DNA of 64,000 nucleotides from contig NW_026907791.1 in NCBI RefSeq assembly GCF_033807575.1, positions 186,001 through 250,000 on the forward strand, read 5' to 3'. The notes beneath the pieces were generated by a model. That model had not been told where the DNA came from. It did not search any database and saw only the letters and a program-made list of their open reading frames with translations. Each line of letters starts with the position of its first letter. Position 1 is the stretch's first letter. Both the position numbers and the translations under genes were made by a program. Below, piece after piece: positions 1-13,400 of the stretch. The DNA comes from Cydia pomonella (lineage: Eukaryota; Arthropoda; Insecta; Lepidoptera; Tortricidae).

Positions 1-93
1 ATTTTTCTCTGTCACTCTAATTACGTCTTAGTGAGAGTAAAAGAGAAAGATCCCCGCAATTTGCGAATTTAGGTTTTCGCGGTAGGCCCCCAG
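1..93. mobile_element. Right half of a palindromic MITE, cut by the window edge
   Basis: The stretch ending cgcggtaggcccccag matches the right half of two further copies (9209-9370, 37528-37657). The left arm is outside the window. Confidence 0.6.
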
Positions 94-1363
94 GTCCTGT
101 CAAGTTTCAGCAGTGTTGCCAGGTGAGCGGAAGAGAATTATCGTACTCGAATGTCAATATTATTGTACCGTTGAAAAAAATATCGTACGCCAATCAAAAA
201 GGCAGCCCCTAAAAATGTCTAGCAAAATAAGCTTAAATTTCCAATTAATAATAAAAAAAAGACAATTTTCGTCTAAATTGCGCAAAAAATCTGTTTATGT
301 TTGTGTATTTTTGGGATAGACTCAAACGGTATACAGGAAGTTGTGACATTTTAAACTTTAAACTTACACCAAGGAGCCGAACACCCAAAGGAAACTAATT
401 TTAGCCTATTTCTGAGTGAAAGTGTCATATTTTGCTTCAAATTACTAGACTTTTAAGGTGGCATCATCCAAGGGCTGAAATTATAGTACTTTAGTGTACG
501 ATAATGCTCTTTGGAACATTACGTCATACCGGGGCCCAAATTATCGTACATGTACGACAATTATCGTACGCCTGGTCACACTGAGTGTCAGTGTCGACAG
601 AGTCAGCTAAAAACGCGTCAAACATCGCAACGTCGCGCCGATGCATGGAGTGGCAACGCCGCAATGTATTTGTACACGACATTTGTCACACACACATGAG
701 TAAAATTTATAAAAATATAACGTTGATTATTGCATGATTTCTGTATGAAACAAAGTTTTTCTATTAATTTAGCGCAAATGAATATTCGAAAGTAGATAGA
801 TGCGCAACTATTTATGTAATAATATTGTGTAATTAATAAATAAATAGCGATTGTTTTTTGTATGAAAATCGAACCACCTTAAAGATAACGTTTTGAGGTG
901 TTATGTAAATAATAGGCTTGATATTTACATTGGCTTATTGATTTGTAAAAAGCGCCTAGCGACATGTCTTGGTCGTTTTCTAATTAATAAAGTCTCAAAG
1001 AGAAAATATATAGTCTATCTCTTGCACGCCGACATTCTGTCGCGGCATACTTGCACTAACAGTGTAATGTATAGAATTGACTGCATAGCCTATTAAATCA
1101 ACTAGAATAACACACTACTACTGTAACTATGTAACTACTACTATGTAACTATGTATGTACTACTGTGTAACTATGTAATAACTATCACAACATCTGACAG
1201 TTTCACAATCCTCAATAGCTACTTATACTACTCCGCTATTGCTATGCGATAATATGTGCACGACAAACCGTCAAAAAAACACTGAATAATAGTGCATATC
1301 TTATTCAGTATTGTATTTCAACGGTGCAATGACACTTGCATCTGATCCGCCTTATCTTTTCAG
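94..1363. other. clu intron upstream of first visible exon
   Basis: AT-rich, no exon match to the missing N-terminal part of Clu. Contains repeated short cgtac-containing motifs (about 137-567) and a run of tgtaactac/ctatgtaac simple repeats near 1115-1180. Confidence 0.5.
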
Positions 1364-1424
1364 GTGTATCAATGGGCGTCGCCTATGCTCGACCACACAG
1401 TGGACGCGATACGCGCAGAGGACA
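1364..1424 (+). CDS. clu: clu exon 1 of window (start of CLU domain)
   Basis: Acceptor ttttcag, donor gtaagt. Encodes VYQWASPMLDHTVDAIRAED plus one nucleotide of the next codon, the entry to the CLU domain. It begins in phase 0, so the previous exon lies beyond the left edge; I see no coding match in 1-1363. Confidence 0.9.
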
Positions 1425-4400
1425 GTAAGTACCTCTTCCACTGTTCATTGACATATCGTGAACCTTATTTCCAAAGACATAAGGTACACCGTAGGTCAGT
1501 TGAGTGTTTTTACACTGAGTGACTGAGTGGTTTAATTATGCGTGTCAATCATAATGTATACCAATATGATACAGGATTACGTCATTTACTGGTGGGATTA
1601 ATATGTACATCAACTAATGAGTTGCATTCGCATTATGTATTGAATTTTTTTTAGTAATGAATACAGAGAAAACACGGTGTATGCAAATTTACGAACCATA
1701 ACCATTTAGTATCCGATTGAGAAATCTATTTACGCATGATGTACAATACACCATTAAAGAAAGATATTTAGGGATTTCTAACTCGGGACTTTCCCATTTA
1801 GTAGGTATTTATGTGATATTGTTATTTCCCTCTACCACAAAGGTTTGTGTTTGATGATTCCAGCTTTGGTACTTTCCCTAAACTATTAGATTGTTATTGT
1901 TATTTCACATACGATTTGAGTTGAAGGTTTATTTATCTTTTACGGTTAGGTTTATTTAAAGCAGTCTAAGGTTCCTATTAGTTACATCTTTATCATACAC
2001 CGCACTCGAGGGGGCATTTTGCGAGCACGACAGTTAGTAACGTTTGGAAATAAATCAAAAAGTATTAATTGAAACTATTAAAATTTCCGGTGTTTGGAAC
2101 TTTGTCATACGTAAAACAATACGGAAACTGATATTTTCGCGAAATGGGTCATTTGAAAAACAAGTTACCCCAAACACAGAATAACTAATAGTACTACCGT
2201 ACAGAACTTTTACTAAGTAAGGACTCCGGGAACTAAAGAAGAAATGCGAACCGATCGGGCGCCGCCGCCTTTACGCTTGCTTCCAAGACGACGCGCCATA
2301 ATCATAGTCTAAGAGCTGGCAACTTAATTATGTTAATTGTTAAGTTAGTTTATCGGACCGGTGGGCGTTTAACTGAGTATTTGTAACGAAATAAAATACA
2401 AATAGGTACAAAAATCAAATGTGTATATTACATTATCTTTTAATTGTTTTACTTTTAAGTATTATTTCATTGATTTATCCCCAATTTAAAAGTTCGATTA
2501 TTAAATCTCAGAGTTGAAAATATACAATCTTAATAAATAGTCCCCAGGGAAACACGAACATGGCAATCACCTAGCTGTAATGGCTTAAAATTGTGTGTAA
2601 ATGCATTCCCTAATTTTTGAACGTACTCATTTCTTTCCTGAGAAGGCACTCGGTGGCAAAATTTGTTCAACCTCTCGTGTTTCGAGGCCCTCACACGCTC
2701 AAAATTCCACTATTTGAACCACTCGCTACGCTCGTGGATCAATTTTGAAATCTTTCGCTGCCTCGGGTCTCAATATAATCACAAGAAGTTAAACAACAAC
2801 TTTGCCCCCTTGTATAATAAATAATTAATATTTAACCACACCTATGCGAGGAAACTACAATTTGTTTTCATTGCAGCAATTTTTATTACATGTAATATAT
2901 ATAATAAATATTAATTAAGTATATGTAATATTTATTGTTCAATATAATCGTTTAAGTATTATTAGTCTATCCAACAAGCTAATTAACGCGTGAACAATAA
3001 ATCAAAATAAAATCTAGAGGATAAAATGCAACTTTACTCACTGTTTTTAAAGGGTAAAATTAGCCTTTACGAGCGGGTGTGGTGAAAAATATGTTTTGTT
3101 GTGTGAATGTCGAAATTGTTGAAAAGAAAGTACGATTCGCGAAAAGGTCACTAGCTCTTAGACTATATCAATCATCAACCTACTTGACGACGTAATTATA
3201 GGTACATACCTTCTTGTTTAACATTTTGTGATACATTGTTGTTGATATATGTGTGTACCTATAAGTTATTCATAAGGAATAATTTAGTAGGTGCTTAATA
3301 GCCTTAGCCTTAGGTGCCTTACCCCCCAGGTTATTGAAAAATTCTTAGAAGTAGGTATTTACCTAGTCTAAGCTTAGGAATGCATAATTCATTTTAATTT
3401 GGTCTAAAGCGCTTTAGTTTTATGCAAACAAAACTAATCAAAATGTTATCGAATTTGATTAATGAGCATTTATGTTATGGTTTAAATTCATCAAAATGAC
3501 TTAACTTTCAATATCGACCAGAATTTAAAAAAATGTTATATCTGCTTCCTTGTTCTTCCGTTTATTCAGACATCAGTAAACAGAACAATATCTTTTATAC
3601 GGATTAGATCGAGATTTAGGTTTCGAATCCATTGTGTATTTTCAAATTTGCGCGAGCGCCACGTGACACGACTATCGTGATCGTGCGAGCCGAGCGGCAG
3701 CCCGCTGCTATACGCCTGCCCGGGAGGCGCGCCGGCCAAATATACCTAAACCGCGTAGTGACACTAGTGACACCCCGCTGCCCCAAACATTAGTCGCAAC
3801 TTGCAAGTACTAGACATACCGGATATTTTGGTATTTTCTACCAAGTATCGTACACGTTAGATAGATCACAAAAATCCAACCATTATGACTGACAATTTTA
3901 CTTTTGCGACATGGAGCTTGCGTAACCTATACCTATCCTGTTATCTGATCTTTAATAAGGGTTCATTTTCGCAGCATTTTCGTCAAAGCTCGGCTACGAA
4001 GAGCACATCCCGGGGCAGACGCGCGACTGGAACGAGGAGCTGCAGACCACTCGCGAGCTGCCTCGCGGCACGTTGCCCGAGCGGCTGCTTCGCGAGAGGG
4101 CTATTTTTAAGGTAAGCAAACAATATGATATGTTCCATCCAATCCAACTTACTGTGAAGAAAAAGTGCTCGTCATTATCAGTGAGCTAAATTGCGAGTAC
4201 GAGAATGGAAAAGGATTAAAATATTCGTTTTTGCTTCTGTCGCATCAACAATATGTTTTCTTTAGGTTTAGTTAGATTTGGTATAAAGGCTGTAATGTGT
4301 CCAGGTCCACTGATTTTGACTGCTTACTTGTGATGAGTGAACGGAATATACTCTTATGGATGGTAAGATCTTTATCTTACGATTTCCTAAGGGGAATTTT

Positions 4401-7400
4401 CTAAAATGGAAATCTTTAATGCATGCTACTTGCTCAGAAACTTCTGGGAGCTTTATACATATGCAACTATGCATATACCGATGCCTACTTATTTGACGAC
4501 CTGTCTGGTCTTGTGGTGACCCTGCCTATGAAGCCGATGGTCCCGGGTTCAAATCCTGGTAAGAGCATTTATTTGTGTGATGAGCATGGATGTATGTTCC
4601 TGAGTCATGATGTTTTCTATGTATTATGATGTTTTATATATATAATATATAAAACATCATAATACATATATTAATTGGCTCTGTGTCACCATTTATGTTG
4701 TTATTAGCATAGTTATAGCTGTTGGTTCTCCATGTAAGTAAAATAAATAAATAAATATATGTTGTTGTCTAAGTACCCACAACACAAGCCTTATTATTTA
4801 GCCGTGGGACTTAGTCAATTTGTGTAATTATGTCTGGTAACCGCCGTGCAGGTCAGGATCTCGACGACTCAAATAAAACATTGATTTATAATGAAGTGAA
4901 GTATAATTTTCCAAAAGGTACTGGTTAACAAGGGTTCTTGCCAAAACGGTTAAATGTAGAAAGTGGGTGTTGATAGTATGGGAGGATGATGAAAGAGTGA
5001 TTTGCAATATTTGATCGTCACAAAAGGCGGTTTAAATTTAGGTGCTTCTAATTGGAGGCGATACAAAATATGTGCTCCTATTGGTGCTTTTGAAAGGCCT
5101 CCGAATACGAGCCCGACGGCTGCGTTTAGCTACTGCATTGGGAATATTTTTATATAATAATAAGTTGCATTCGCAACAATGTCCTATAATATTTATTTAT
5201 TTACCCCAGGTTCACAGCGACTTCGTAGCGGCGGCGACGCGCGGCGCCATGGCGGTCGTGGACGGGAACGTGATGGCCATCAACCCCGGCGAGGAGCCCA
5301 AAATGCAGATGTTCATATGGAACAACATCTTCTTCTCGCTGGGCTTCGATGTGCGCGATCACTACAAGGACTTGGGAGGAGATGCGGCCGCTTTCGTCGC
5401 GCCGGTAAGTGCTTACGCAATGTAAACTTATGGTTGAGAGTATCTTTATACACTCTACTTAACCTTTTGACCGCCACAGTCAGCTGTGGCCGTCATCGGA
5501 AAGTCTTGCCGACGACGGCTACAGCCGACAGTTTCGCCAAGACAAGGGACTTACGTGGGACTCCGTTAAATTTAATTTCGCTTAAATAATCGCGATTGCC
5601 TGGCGTTTGGGGCACAGCATATTCATTTTTTTAAATACCACGACGGTGGCAAACAAGCATACGGCCTGCCTGATGGTAGCCTCCGCAGCCTATGGACGCC
5701 TGCAACTCCAGAAGTGTTACATGCGCGTTGCCGACCCTTTAAAAACCTGTACATTCCTTTTTTGAAGAACCCCATACTGTAGACCCTCGGGAAAACCTCT
5801 GAAGGGAAGGCTCATTTGCAATCTGGCGTTCAAAAGGTTAAGCTCTAAGCTGACTATCCAGATATTTTAACTCAATTTCTAACTGCGCTCAGTTGGACTC
5901 GGTCCTCTTAGGAAACATTAATCCCTTTATGACTATAGCCCTAGCTGTAGCCCTACAGCTTAGCCATCGCCACTTCTGGTATAGTCATTTCTCTAACGGT
6001 GTTAGACCAACCAGTGTGTTGTTATAGTAAAACCTAATAGGTACTATTTATCAACTAGAAGGCTAAGAAAAAGTGTATGAATTAATATTGTTCAAGAACT
6101 AGGCCCCGGTGGCTGTTCTGCCAGTAAGATCACCTCCCGATAAAACTCCCTTTAATTTTAGATCACAGCCTTTCTTATTATTTCGAAGTAATTTAAGTTG
6201 AACACGCTTGTAGCGCAACGACCTCCAAGGAGTCCGCGTATACAGCGCCGTGGACACCCCCGGGCTGCACACGCTCGGCACCGTGGTGGTGGACTACCGC
6301 GGCTACCGCGTCACCGCGCAGTCCATCATCCCCGGCATCCTTGAGAAGGAGCAGGAACAGAGCGTCGTCTACGGCAGCATCGACTTCGGCACCACCGTGC
6401 TCTCGCACCCCAAGTATATGGAGCTGGTGAGTACACTTGATAAAATAAATCTGACACATAAATGCCCAGACCGGTCTGTGGTACTCGTATAAATCATTTA
6501 GTTCCATTTTTATCTAATTAAATTTAAGATACAGAAGTTTTTATTTAATGGCGGTTAATACACATTGATCTGTCTCCGTGTATATCAATAGAATTTCCAG
6601 CAAGGACTTAGGGTGTTTTGAGCAGATACGACCGAGTCTATTGATGGTCAGACCTCTGTAATTTATAAACACTGAATCATATTACATAACGGTCATATTT
6701 TTTGCGTACAGCTCAGCAAAGCCGGTCAACAGCTGAAGATAATGCCGCACTCCGTAACCAGTGCCAACGGCGAGACAGTCGAACTGTGCTCGAGCGTGGA
6801 GTGCAAGGGCATCATCGGCAACGACGGCCGCCACTACATCCTCGACCTGCTGCGCACCTTCCCGCCCGACGTCAACTTCTTACAGCGTACGTAATAAGGT
6901 TCATTCTCACTCGGCAAGTCTTTGTTTAAACTTAAGTCCTAGGGCATTTAGGCCAACGTAGAACTCCATTGCTTACTATTTTTTTTTAATAATCAAAACT
7001 CAAAATACATTTCAATTGTATTTAGTTGTACTTAGTCAAGTCATAAAGCTATAGGTACAGATCCCTTATTATTCATATATATGGGTTAAAAGCATATTTA
7101 ATGCTGAATTACTTACAATTGCTGTCTCAGTTTTGTATAATTCTATGTAATACTCGGAAAAATCTTATAAAAAAACATGCAAAAAATACGCGACCTGTCG
7201 CACACCGGAGTGCCGTGCGAATTCGCATCCAGTTTGAAGACCGCCTTCCGATTTCACGCAGCGATGTGGCATGACAGACCCACTGTTGTCTCATAATCAT
7301 AGCTCTAAAAAGCTATCTAGCGAGGCCACGATTTCGTTGTTAGTAGTAACTAGAAATTCGCTCAGTTTTGGTAATAAACATAGGTAATAATTTACATAGT

Positions 7401-10400
7401 TTTTAATAATAACGCTGTGCTTTCAAAGTCTTCAATAAGTGTTTTACCACTACACTCGACTCTCGTTAATTCTAAATTCGAAGGACTTTTAAAATATTAC
7501 GAATTATCGAGAGTTTGAAATATCAAAAGGATCAAAAATTTTAAGAGAAAAAATATGAGAGTTCGACTTGAGTAGTAATCAATTATTATTTATTAATATT
7601 TTTTTACAATATCAAATGATTAGTTAGATACATGTACATACATAAGTAATGTGAATTAATGATTAGTCTTTCGGATTCGGAAGAAGTCTGTAATATTAGT
7701 TTGCTTCAAAGCACATTGTCAGAAATAGTGCCTGAAATGCTTTTTCATCAGTGTGAACTAATTATTACGGAAGTGTGTGTCAAACTAATCATTACAATAA
7801 CAAATGCTCGTGCAACGAGGATACAAGTTTAAAATTGTCTCAAAATGTAGGGTACATACCTTTGCAATTTGATAACTTTGAATTGTCGAATGTTTGTCAA
7901 AGGCAAAGTGTTTTTTTTTTTTAAAACAGTGACGCCTATGTGTTCGAATTAACGCGTCGTTTTGTTACGTAGAGATGATTTTTTTTGTTCGAATTACGAA
8001 GTGCTTCAAAATGTATTGATATTTTTCGAAATATTAAGACACGTTCTTGGGAACCCGTGATAACTTCCAACTATAAAGAGGTTCTAATTATCGATGGTAT
8101 TAACTAGAGTCGACTGTATCTAAATGCGACGTTTCCTTTCCAGTTGAAGACGACGAGTTAAGAGAAGACATCAAAGCAATGGGCTTCCCTATTATCCACA
8201 AGCACAAATTGTGTTGCCTTAGGCAGGAATTAGTTGATAGTTTCGTTGAGTAAGTACGGTTTTCGTTTAGACTTGTAACAGTACTACATAATTACAACTG
8301 ATACATACATAGTTAGTTATTTTGAAACGATCGATGATACTTTTTTTAGTAAAATAACATCAATCATACGAACGCAGAATTTAAAGAAAAAGGTAAAAAC
8401 AGTCTTCTGCTACTTTAATCACTATTTTTTGACAGATATTTAATTTCCTCTTTAACCATCTAATAAAAAAATCGAATAATATTATAATGGTAATAAACTC
8501 ATATCTCACTGTGTACATTTTAGTGACATTACTGAAGTGATTATCATTGTCACCAGGGCCCGTTACTTCATGTTCATCCGCTACGCAGCGTTCCACCTGC
8601 AGCAGCTCAGCGCCAAGCGTCAGCGCGACTCCGGCGACGCCAAACCAATCGAAGCCGGCAAAGAGCCCGAGGACAAAGAGCCGCCCAAGGAAACCAAAGA
8701 GCCGGAGACTAAACGCGACAAGAAGAGCCAGGAGAAAGAAGCCAAAGACAAGAAAAAGGATAAAAAAGAAAAGGAAAGTGCCAAAAAAGAAGAGGTTAAG
8801 GTTGAGAAAGATACCGATAAAGCCAAGGAGGATGATTTATTGTTGAATGAGAATTATTCCGATATCGACACTGATGTCGCTAAGAAGATTGTAGAAAGCA
8901 TTACTGATTCTATCTGCGGCGATAAGGACAAGGAAGAAAGTGACAGTAAGTAAATTTTTTCGTCGTATTTGCTGTAGTTTCGAGTATATTTTAGTGTGTC
9001 GTAGAAAAAATACGTTTACTTTTTTGCATTCTTGTAGAAATCATTGAACTCCCTGTTTTAATTTATACCATAGGAGATGAAAACTTTTCTAATTGTTATT
9101 TACTTCATATATTCGGCTCTCGTACGCACCTTTGCGATTATCCCATTTTATGCACGCGTCTGACCAATGTGCGCTTTGACGGGCCTTGCGCTAAAAACAT
9201 CTGTGACTGGGGCTATAATCGCGAAAATCGAAGTTCGTCAATAGCCGGGTCCGCTTGCTCAGTGTGGACCCGGCAAATTGCGGGCATTTTTCTCTGTCAC
9301 TCTAATTACGTCTTACCGAGGGTAAAAGAGAAGGATCCCCACAATTTGCGATTTCGGTTTTCGCGGTAGGTTTCCCTGTGCGTCAGGCGAGGTATAGTTT
9401 CACCCTTTTAATCGTCCGATTTTTATTGTTTTTTTTTGTCATTTAGCAGGCGGGCGCTCCCGCGCAGTAGTGGCAGCAGCGGCTCGCGCCGTATCCTCCC
9501 TGAAGGAGTCCGAGTTCGACGTGCGCTTCAACCCCGACGTGTACTCGGCCGGCATCCGCCACGCCGCGCCGCCCGGCTCGCTGGCGCGCCAGCGCCACCT
9601 CGTCAAGGAGGCCGCCGCCTTCCTGCTCACTACACAGATACCCGCCTTTGTGAGTAGATACAACTGTATCCTCCCTGAAGGAGTCCGAGTTCGACGTGCG
9701 CTTCAACCCCGACGTGTACTCGGCCGGCATCCGCCACGCCGCGCCGCCCGGCTCGCTGGCGCGCCAGCGCCACCTCGTCAAGGAGGCCGCCGCCTTCCTG
9801 CTCACTACACAGATACCCGCCTTTGTGAGTAGATACAACTGTATCCTCCCTGAAGGAGTCCGAGTTCGACGTGCGCTTCAACCCCGACGTGTACTCGGCC
9901 GGCATCCGCCACGCCGCGCCGCCCGGCTCGCTGGCGCGCCAGCGCCACCTCGTCAAGGAGGCCGCCGCCTTCCTGCTCACTACACAGATACCCGCCTTTG
10001 TGAGTAGATACAACTGTATCCTCCCTGAAGGAGTCCGAGTTCGACGTGCGCTTCAACCCCGACGTGTACTCGGCCGGCATCCGCCACGCCGCGCCGCCCG
10101 GCTCGCTGGCGCGCCAGCGCCACCTCGTCAAGGAGGCCGCCGCCTTCCTGCTCACTACACAGATACCCGCCTTTGTGAGTAGATACAACTGTATCCTCCC
10201 TGAAGGAGTCCGAGTTCGACGTGCGCTTCAACCCCGACGTGTACTCGGCCGGCATCCGCCACGCCGCGCCGCCCGGCTCGCTGGCGCGCCAGCGCCACCT
10301 CGTCAAGGAGGCCGCCGCCTTCCTGCTCACTACACAGATACCCGCCTTTGTGAGTAGATACAACTGTATCCTCCCTGAAGGAGTCCGAGTTCGACGTGCG

Positions 10401-13400
10401 CTTCAACCCCGACGTGTACTCGGCCGGCATCCGCCACGCCGCGCCGCCCGGCTCGCTGGCGCGCCAGCGCCACCTCGTCAAGGAGGCCGCCGCCTTCCTG
10501 CTCACTACACAGATACCCGCCTTTGTGAGTAGATACAACTGTATCCTCCCTGAAGGAGTCCGAGTTCGACGTGCGCTTCAACCCCGACGTGTACTCGGCC
10601 GGCATCCGCCACGCCGCGCCGCCCGGCTCGCTGGCGCGCCAGCGCCACCTCGTCAAGGAGGCCGCCGCCTTCCTGCTCACTACACAGATACCCGCCTTTG
10701 TGAGTAGATACAACTGTATCCTCCCTGAAGGAGTCCGAGTTCGACGTGCGCTTCAACCCCGACGTGTACTCGGCCGGCATCCGCCACGCCGCGCCGCCCG
10801 GCTCGCTGGCGCGCCAGCGCCACCTCGTCAAGGAGGCCGCCGCCTTCCTGCTCACTACACAGATACCCGCCTTTGTGAGTAGATACAACTGTATCCTCCC
10901 TGAAGGAGTCCGAGTTCGACGTGCGCTTCAACCCCGACGTGTACTCGGCCGGCATCCGCCACGCCGCGCCGCCCGGCTCGCTGGCGCGCCAGCGCCACCT
11001 CGTCAAGGAGGCCGCCGCCTTCCTGCTCACTACACAGATACTCGCCTTTGTGAGTAGATACAACTGTATCCACCCTAAAGGAGTCCGAGTTCGACGTCCG
11101 CTTCTTTTGGACCATAGCACATACAAGGCCTATCGACGCCGTCTCTCACTGAAAATGTCAGGTTTATCAGTAATATTTCGCAGGTTTATATTTAAAAAAA
11201 TATACTGAATTTTTGGCAAGTCGCATAGATCTCGCAATACTTGAGCGGCTAAAAATAAAATAGCTTATTGATCGGTGTATTGTACAGGTTCGCGAATGCC
11301 TGGAGCAGCAGGCGGCGCCCATGGACGGCGCGGGGCTGGCGGAGGCGCTGCACGCGCGCGGCATCAACGTGCGCTACCTGGGCCGCGTGGCCGCCGCGCT
11401 CAAGCCCGTCGCCGCGCTGCAGTACCTGCACGCCATCGCCGTCGGCGAGCTCGTGCTGCGCGCCGCCAAGCATCTCTACACTGCCTACCTGCAGGTAACA
11501 ACACGCCGTATGCTTCGTTCTGGGCTCAACTGGTAGGGTCGCCATGTGTGAACGGCGAAAGACGCGCTGACTGTGGTTTTACAAATTGCCGGAGAAGCAT
11601 TATGATATTTTTATTTCCATTTGAGAATGCCAGTGCCGGTTTAAGACATTTTTTATCTTTTGATTGTCATAAATGTCAACTGGTTCGTTCGGTTACAGTC
11701 TAATATCAACCTTCGTGCATTTCGATAAGGTTTACGTTGGCGCTTTGTATATTCTTATATATTAGCTTATAGTAAAGGCGAGGCGTGCAAATGGTTAATG
11801 ACCTAAATATTTCTTAATATAAAATATTTAAGGACACATTTATGTATACTGAACTGTATTTAGTGTCCTAAACCGGGGAGGTAAATTAGAATGGGTCTAC
11901 CAAACCTCCGAGTTACGGTTAATCGTGCGCAAGGTAACGTTGATCAACATTGCAGGGTTGCGAGCCGATGTGCATCGGGTCCGGCGTGGCGCACTTCCTG
12001 AACTGCCTGCTGGGCGCGTGCGCGGCGCCGGCGGTGTCGGGCGCCGCCACGCTGGCGCCGGCGCGCGGGCGCCAGCGTGGCGGCCGCCGCCCGCGCCGCG
12101 CCGCGCCCGCCGCGCCCGCCGGCCCGCTGCCCGAGTGGCAGAGCCTCACGCCCAAGGCGCTGTTCGCGCAGATCAAGCAGGAGCTCAAGGTGAACATTTT
12201 ACTATTATGTTGCGAGTCCCGTGCACTTAAGAAATTATTCCCTAACCCCCTTATTCATAAACGTGTACTAAAGTTACGATGCCGCTAATCATCGTTTTTC
12301 CCTTTCCATCATGCTAATACGTCGGAAAGGGACAAACGATGATTAGCGGCATCGTAACTTTAGTACACGTTTATGAATAAGGGGGTAAGGGGATATTGTC
12401 CGACGCGTTCCGTCGGGGCCCGTCTCTAGGAACGACGATAAGATACGTGGAAAAGGGTCAAGGGGTTGATAATAAGTCAAGCGAGGAGGGTTTTTCAAAC
12501 ATATTTCGTTAAGCCTACATTGTAATAGAGTAACAAAACATTTATTTCTGTTTCCAGGCGTATTGGGGTTATGAATTGGCTGCCGATAATATGGATAATA
12601 TTATTGAAAAACACGGCCTACAAAAAATATCACTTCTCAGGTTGGTATCACACAAATTAGGTATTATTTCTAGCGTTTCAACATAAATTTCAGCCGCTGT
12701 CAGATTCTTTTTTCCGATTCGTACTGCTTTAATATGGATAGCGCTTTAATATTAGTTTTTTGTACTACAAGCATGACTCATGTCCATAAAACCGTCATAT
12801 CACATATTATCTGTCAGTGGGACAGAACCTGCTATGACACTGACCTTTTGGCATATTTTTTACAGGTCTTTCGCATTGAAAGTCGGACTTCAAATTATGT
12901 TGCGGGAATATGACTTCGACAGCAAGAACAAAGCCACATTCTCCAGCGCGGACATTATGAATATCTTCCCCGTAGTCAAACATATCAATCCTAGGGTAAT
13001 TATCATTTTACTAACTTTTAAAAAGCTACCCAATGATTTAAATATCTGAATTGTGTTTTTTTACTTTTAATCCCTCGAGACCCGCAGATGACGCACACGT
13101 GAATTTAAATTATAAACCTTTTCTTTTCCAGGCATCAGACGCCTACAATTTCTACACAACGGGCCAAAACAAAATCCAAGCGGGCTCCGTATCCGAGGGC
13201 CACGAACTGATCGCGGAAGCCCTCAACCTGCTCAACAACGTATATGGAGCCATGCACGGCGAGATCGCGCAGTGCTTGCGGATGGTCGCCCGACTGTGCT
13301 ACGTGACGGGCGAACATAGGGACGCGATGGCGTACCAGCAGAAGGCCGTGCTCATGTCCGAGAGGGTCAACGGCATCGACCATCCTTACACTATTACTGA

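Noticed and set aside
3885..4115. 76-codon frame over clu exon 2
   Set aside because: Wrong frame relative to the conserved CLU protein; the true exon is 3975-4111 in another frame.
4494..4570. tRNA gene
   Set aside because: B box is good, but the acceptor stem and clover-leaf do not close; repeated with a common tail elsewhere, so it is a SINE head. The same holds for 27587, 32063 and 48914.
9439..11126. Series of 103-148-codon frames on both strands
   Set aside because: They are the same GC-rich 175-bp unit read in shifted frames; only the first exon copy matches Clu and has an acceptor.
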